Assembly (NCBI GenBank): GCA_902587515.1
Contig: CACILM010000002.1
Location: forward strand, 1 to 64,000
Direction of reading: 5' to 3'
DNA: 64,000 bases
Origin: an uncultured Pelagibacteraceae bacterium
Lineage (GTDB): Bacteria; Pseudomonadota; Alphaproteobacteria; Pelagibacterales; Pelagibacteraceae
Every line of letters begins with the position of its first letter. Positions within the stretch are counted from its first letter, which is position 1. The position numbers and the translations under genes were made by a program. Below are positions 60,911-64,000 of this stretch, one piece after another. The notes beneath the pieces are model-generated. The model had not been told where the DNA came from. It saw nothing but the letters and a program-made list of their open reading frames with translations, and ran no database searches.

Positions 60911-62257
60911 TTTTTTTAAAGAAATCCTAAAAACTCTCTTTAAAAAGAATGGTACGAAAGTTAATACAACTAATCCCATCATCCAATTTGTTACTAAAAT
61001 AGTATAAAAAATATCTTGATATTCACCATTTCTAATATTTATGACATACCATAATGACATAAATGGTATTAACGTTAGTCTTAAAATTGTCATGTATAAA
61101 CTATAAATAGGTCTTTTGAGTGCCTGAAATAAAGCAGAGGTAATAAAGAAGACGGGATACACGGGCCCAATTAAAGCTGCTACCTGTAAATAAAGTGCTC
61201 CTCTTCGGATTACCTCTAAATCATTAGTAAAAAAAGAAATTATAATTTCTGAAGTTAGGTAAACAAATATACCTGCTAATACCATAAATCCTGAGCCAAA
61301 CATAAGAGCTTTTCCGTATACCTCTTTTACTCTAAAATACATTTTTGCTCCAAAATTTTGGCCTGCTATTGATAAAACAGCAGTATTTAAACCTATGACT
61401 GGTAACAATAAAACTTGTTCTATTCTTACAGCAGTACCATAACCCGCTGTAGCTAATTCACCAAACTGACCAACAAAATAGAAAATATTGAATACTCCAA
61501 ACATTATCATCAACATAGTAAACATTATTGGCACTGATTGTTTGAAGAGCAAGCTTAAGTACTCTATTTTTGGTTTAAAGCATTCTAGATAAAGGAATTT
61601 TTTTAATTTACAGCAATAGACTTTATTAGCTAAATATATTAACCCAATACACTGAGAAACTAGCGTAGCGATAGCTAAACCAGCGATTCCAAATGCTGGT
61701 ATAAATCCATAACCAAAAATAAATAATGGATTTAAAATAATATTTAAGAAAAAGGTAAAAATTAAAACATTTCTATAACTTTTTGTATCACCTTGGGCAT
61801 TTAAAGTTCCGTTTAAAGATAGTTGAACTAATACAATGATAGCTCCAAAAAAAATTATATCTAAATATTCACGTGTTAAGATTATACTTTCTTCAGTAGA
61901 ACCCATAATTCTCAAGAGTTCATCAGAAAAATTTAAGCCAAATAAAGTTACGAAAATTGAAATTACGATTGCTAATACTATTGATTGAGCAACATACATT
62001 GAGGCTTTCCTATCCTCTTTGGCTCCAATTGAATTACTGATTAAAGCTGTAGTTCCGGCTCCAATACCAACTGCAACAGCTATTGCTATGAAGTATATTG
62101 GCCATGATTTTGCAATCGCTGCTAACGCTTCTGGTGAAATTCTACCTGCAAAATAAGTATCGACTAGATTATAAAAAGTTTGAAAAAGGGATCCTGTGCT
62201 TGCAGGTATGGTCACTTTTCTTAAAAGTTGCCAAATTGAACCTTTAGTCAAATCCAT
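60896..62257 (-). CDS. MATE family efflux transporter
   Basis: 453 aa, 12 transmembrane helices in two MatE repeats. LLRKVTIPASTGSLFQTFYNLVDTYFAG near the N-terminus (parts: QTFYNLVDTYFAG), SNSIGAKEDRKAS near 72-84, NGTLNAQGDTKSYR near 147-160 and GQNFGAKMYFRVKEVY in the second half. Na+- or H+-driven exporter of cationic compounds; substrate unknown. It follows trhO by two bases and converges on the ABC permease. Confidence 0.93.
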   Translation of the reverse strand: MDLTKGSIWQLLRKVTIPASTGSLFQTFYNLVDTYFAGRISPEALAAIAKSWPIYFIAIAVAVGIGAGTTALISNSIGAKEDRKASMYVAQSIVLAIVISIFVTLFGLNFSDELLRIMGSTEESIILTREYLDIIFFGAIIVLVQLSLNGTLNAQGDTKSYRNVLIFTFFLNIILNPLFIFGYGFIPAFGIAGLAIATLVSQCIGLIYLANKVYCCKLKKFLYLECFKPKIEYLSLLFKQSVPIMFTMLMIMFGVFNIFYFVGQFGELATAGYGTAVRIEQVLLLPVIGLNTAVLSIAGQNFGAKMYFRVKEVYGKALMFGSGFMVLAGIFVYLTSEIIISFFTNDLEVIRRGALYLQVAALIGPVYPVFFITSALFQALKRPIYSLYMTILRLTLIPFMSLWYVINIRNGEYQDIFYTILVTNWMMGLVVLTFVPFFLKRVFRISLKKLFVF

Positions 62258-62259
62258 AA

Positions 62260-63165
62260 TTAATATTCCTTTTGAAATTTATGCTTTCTTCCAGCTTTTT
62301 TAGCAAGATTAATTTGATTTTGCCTCATGCGAAATCTTGTTTTTTGTGAATTTGAGAGTGTGTCATAACACCTTGGGCACGAGACCCCCTCCTCAAATTT
62401 GTAAGATTTTTTATCTTTTGTTGAAAAAGTCATTCGACATCCACTGCATACAGAGTAAGTTCCATGTTTTAATTTATGTTTAAGAGATACTCTATTATCA
62501 AAAACAAAACATTCTCCTTTCCATAGACTGTCTTTCCTCTCAGTTTTTTTCAAATAATTAAGTATTCCACCTTTTAATTGAAAAACATTTTTAAAACCTT
62601 TTCTTTTTAAAAATATGGAGGCCTTTTCACATCTAATTCCTCCAGTGCAGAACATTGCTACAGGTTTGGTTTTATCGACTTTTTTTAGATATTTTGGAAA
62701 ATCTCTAAAATTTTGAATATTTGGATTTATAGAATTTTTAAAGGTACCCACATCATATTCAAATGGTTTTCTAGCATCTATAACTAAAGTTTCTTTATTT
62801 GAAATAAGTTTATTCCATGACTTTCCAGAAACATATCTATTAAGTTTTTTATTCTTTGGGTTTATTTTTAAACCCAATGGAACAACTTCTTTTTTGATTT
62901 TTATTTTACCTTTGTGGAATGGTTGAAAAAGACTCTTAGAAATATTCTTACTATCAAAATCTTTCAACCGAAACTGTCTTTTTATAATCTTAATTATTTT
63001 TCTTATATCATCTTTTTTGCCTGCAATTGTTCCATTTATACCCTCTGCTGATAAAATTATTGTGCCCCTCACATTTTTTTTTAAAATTTCTTTTTGAAAT
63101 AAGGATTTATATTTTTTTAAAAATTTAATCTTTTTAAATTTATAAAAACCAAAAACTGTATACAT
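62260..63165 (-). CDS. trhO: tRNA uridine hydroxylase TrhO (YceA), rhodanese domain
   Basis: 301 aa. N-terminal domain with GTIILSAEGINGTIAG near 35-50, a rhodanese domain with VIDARKPFEYDVGTFKNSINP and the active-site Cys in AMFCTGGIRCEKAS, and a C-terminal Cys-rich zinc-like part (CSGCRMTFS and VSCPRCYD). TrhO hydroxylates U34 of certain tRNAs using O2. One-base junction with the methyltransferase upstream and two bases to the MATE gene downstream. Confidence 0.94.
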   Translation of the reverse strand: MYTVFGFYKFKKIKFLKKYKSLFQKEILKKNVRGTIILSAEGINGTIAGKKDDIRKIIKIIKRQFRLKDFDSKNISKSLFQPFHKGKIKIKKEVVPLGLKINPKNKKLNRYVSGKSWNKLISNKETLVIDARKPFEYDVGTFKNSINPNIQNFRDFPKYLKKVDKTKPVAMFCTGGIRCEKASIFLKRKGFKNVFQLKGGILNYLKKTERKDSLWKGECFVFDNRVSLKHKLKHGTYSVCSGCRMTFSTKDKKSYKFEEGVSCPRCYDTLSNSQKTRFRMRQNQINLAKKAGRKHKFQKEY

Positions 63166-63818
63166 TATTTTTTAATACAAATTGTAAGTCCATCACCTAT
63201 TGGAATAATATTTTTTGCAACTCTGCTATCTTTCTTAATATGTGTATTAAATTCCCTTATAATATTTGTAAATTTATCGTTTTTCGTATCATCTATTACT
63301 TCTCCGTGCCATAAAACATTATCTATAACAATAAGTCCATTTTTATTAATAAGATCCATAGACGCTTCATAGTATTTAAGGTAATTTTCCTTATCAGCAT
63401 CAATAAAAATTAAATCAAATCTTTGACTTGAATCTTTCAATTCATTAAGGCTTTCAGTAGCAGGTTTTACAATTTGCTTTATTTTTTTTTCATTTGCTTT
63501 TTTATAAAATGATTGTGCTTTAATACTGAATTCAGGACTTTTATCTAAGCTAATTAGAAGACCATCAGATGGAAGGGCTAAGGCCATTGATAAAGCGCTA
63601 AAACCTGTGAAACTTCCTATTTCTAAAATCTTTTTAATATTAGAGATTTTAATTAATGTTTGTAGAAATTGTGCTTGAGAAACTGAAATTTGCAATCTCT
63701 GTTGATCACCAAGACTTATATTATATTGAATTATTTCTTTCTGTACATCAGTCAAAGATTCTGAATGATCAATAATGTATTTTTCAAGATTTTCAGTTAA
63801 ATCTAATTTTTTAGGCAT
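63165..63818 (-). CDS. Class I SAM-dependent O-methyltransferase (COMT-like)
   Basis: 217 aa. SAM motif ILEIGSFTGFSALSMALALP near 60-80, DLIFIDADKENYLKYYE near 134-150 with metal-binding Asp, and GLIVIDNVLWHGEV near 159-172: the caffeoyl-CoA/catechol O-methyltransferase-like family, dependent on a divalent metal. In alphaproteobacteria similar enzymes sit near gatB; the substrate is unknown, and a quinone or catechol intermediate is a family-based guess. Two bases after gatB. Confidence 0.92.
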   Translation of the reverse strand: MPKKLDLTENLEKYIIDHSESLTDVQKEIIQYNISLGDQQRLQISVSQAQFLQTLIKISNIKKILEIGSFTGFSALSMALALPSDGLLISLDKSPEFSIKAQSFYKKANEKKIKQIVKPATESLNELKDSSQRFDLIFIDADKENYLKYYEASMDLINKNGLIVIDNVLWHGEVIDDTKNDKFTNIIREFNTHIKKDSRVAKNIIPIGDGLTICIKK

Positions 63819-63820
63819 AA

Positions 63821-64000
63821 TTAGCCTTTTAAAAGCTTTTTTAGAATTTCATTTGTCAATTGGGGGTTTGCTTTCCCGCCAGATAATTTCATAACCTGTC
63901 CAACAAAAAAACCAAACAATTTTTCTTTTCCAGCTTTATATTGATCAACTTTATCTTTATTTTTTGATAGTATTTCATTAATCATTTTTTCTAATTCTTT
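63821..64000 (-). CDS. gatB: Aspartyl/glutamyl-tRNA amidotransferase subunit B, 3' end only
   Basis: The last 59 residues, running off the right edge. [21 protein letters not shown] and the [12 protein letters not shown] end are the conserved GatB/Yqey tail that binds the tRNA elbow. GatCAB converts misacylated Glu-tRNA-Gln (and Asp-tRNA-Asn) to Gln-tRNA and Asn-tRNA, needed where GlnRS is missing. Confidence 0.93.
   Translation of the reverse strand, partial: KELEKMINEILSKNKDKVDQYKAGKEKLFGFFVGQVMKLSGGKANPQLTNEILKKLLKG

Overview
The window looks like a Pelagibacterales (SAR11, 'Candidatus Pelagibacter'-like) chromosome. It is very AT-rich, proteins are rich in Lys/Ile/Asn, and most neighbouring genes overlap by a few bases or are separated by only a few. 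Gene order is alphaproteobacterial (tatD-MBL, rplM-rpsI, rpmF-plsX-ihfA-merR, the rib cluster, recO-rnc-lepB-acpS-pdxJ-pyrE-rel). A TPP-riboswitch-controlled thiV-type symporter, a NDUFS4-like protein, an H+-pyrophosphatase and a Mg-type HemB support this. The assignment is an inference from sequence and synteny; no database was searched.

Layout. (1) 1-5.9 kb, core: 3' part of tatD, an MBL hydrolase, a secreted glutathione peroxidase, a SufU/IscU-like scaffold, nhaA, tRNA-Pro(UGG), a NDUFS4-like protein, an SbmA/BacA-like transporter and an AEC permease. (2) 5.9-12.9 kb, accessory: a 410-bp gene-free stretch with a near-perfect direct repeat, a minimal Ogt coupled to an unlisted 56-aa membrane protein, a complete tyrosine recombinase, and a leftward surface-glycan cluster (GIY-YIG protein, two-domain glycosyltransferase, gmd, GT9-like protein, and an FkbM methyltransferase whose 5' end is frameshifted). 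(3) 12.9-24.0 kb, a carbohydrate island: HpaI-type aldolase and aldehyde dehydrogenase, iolD, two Gfo/Idh/MocA dehydrogenases (one iolG-like), iolE, and an Frc-type sugar ABC transporter with a ROK kinase. It reads as inositol (cyclitol) uptake and conversion, but iolB, iolC and iolJ are absent. (4) 24.0-33.2 kb, mostly a leftward core run: ctaA, rplM, rpsI, argC, a lipoprotein, hom, glpX, recJ, tRNA-Glu(UUC) overlapping the recJ 3' end, a 2-hydroxyacid dehydrogenase and a pilin-like hypothetical protein. (5) 33.2-55.2 kb, dense housekeeping: rpmG, merR, ihfA, plsX, rpmF (too short for a 60-aa cutoff), a cytochrome bc1 chaperone, bamE, hppA, nusB, riboflavin genes, nrdR, glyA, rpiB, hemB, recO, rnc, lepB, acpS, pdxJ, pyrE, a RelA/SpoT homologue, folK, smpB, dapA, slt, tRNA-Ser(GCU). 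(6) 55.2-64 kb: rarD, the TPP riboswitch and thiV-type symporter, umuDC behind an alphaproteobacterial SOS box, an amino-acid-type ABC binding protein and permease without an ATPase, a MATE exporter, trhO, an O-methyltransferase and the 3' end of gatB.

Most noteworthy: the incomplete but coherent inositol island; the umuDC SOS box with thiV and its riboswitch directly downstream; the recJ/tRNA-Glu/dehydrogenase fusion of coding and tRNA sequence; the FkbM frameshift; the integrase plus att-like repeats; the RibB protein with an apparently dead GTP cyclohydrolase II domain; and the permease with a lipobox-like N-terminus. I saw no CRISPR array, rRNA gene, insertion sequence or prophage structural gene.
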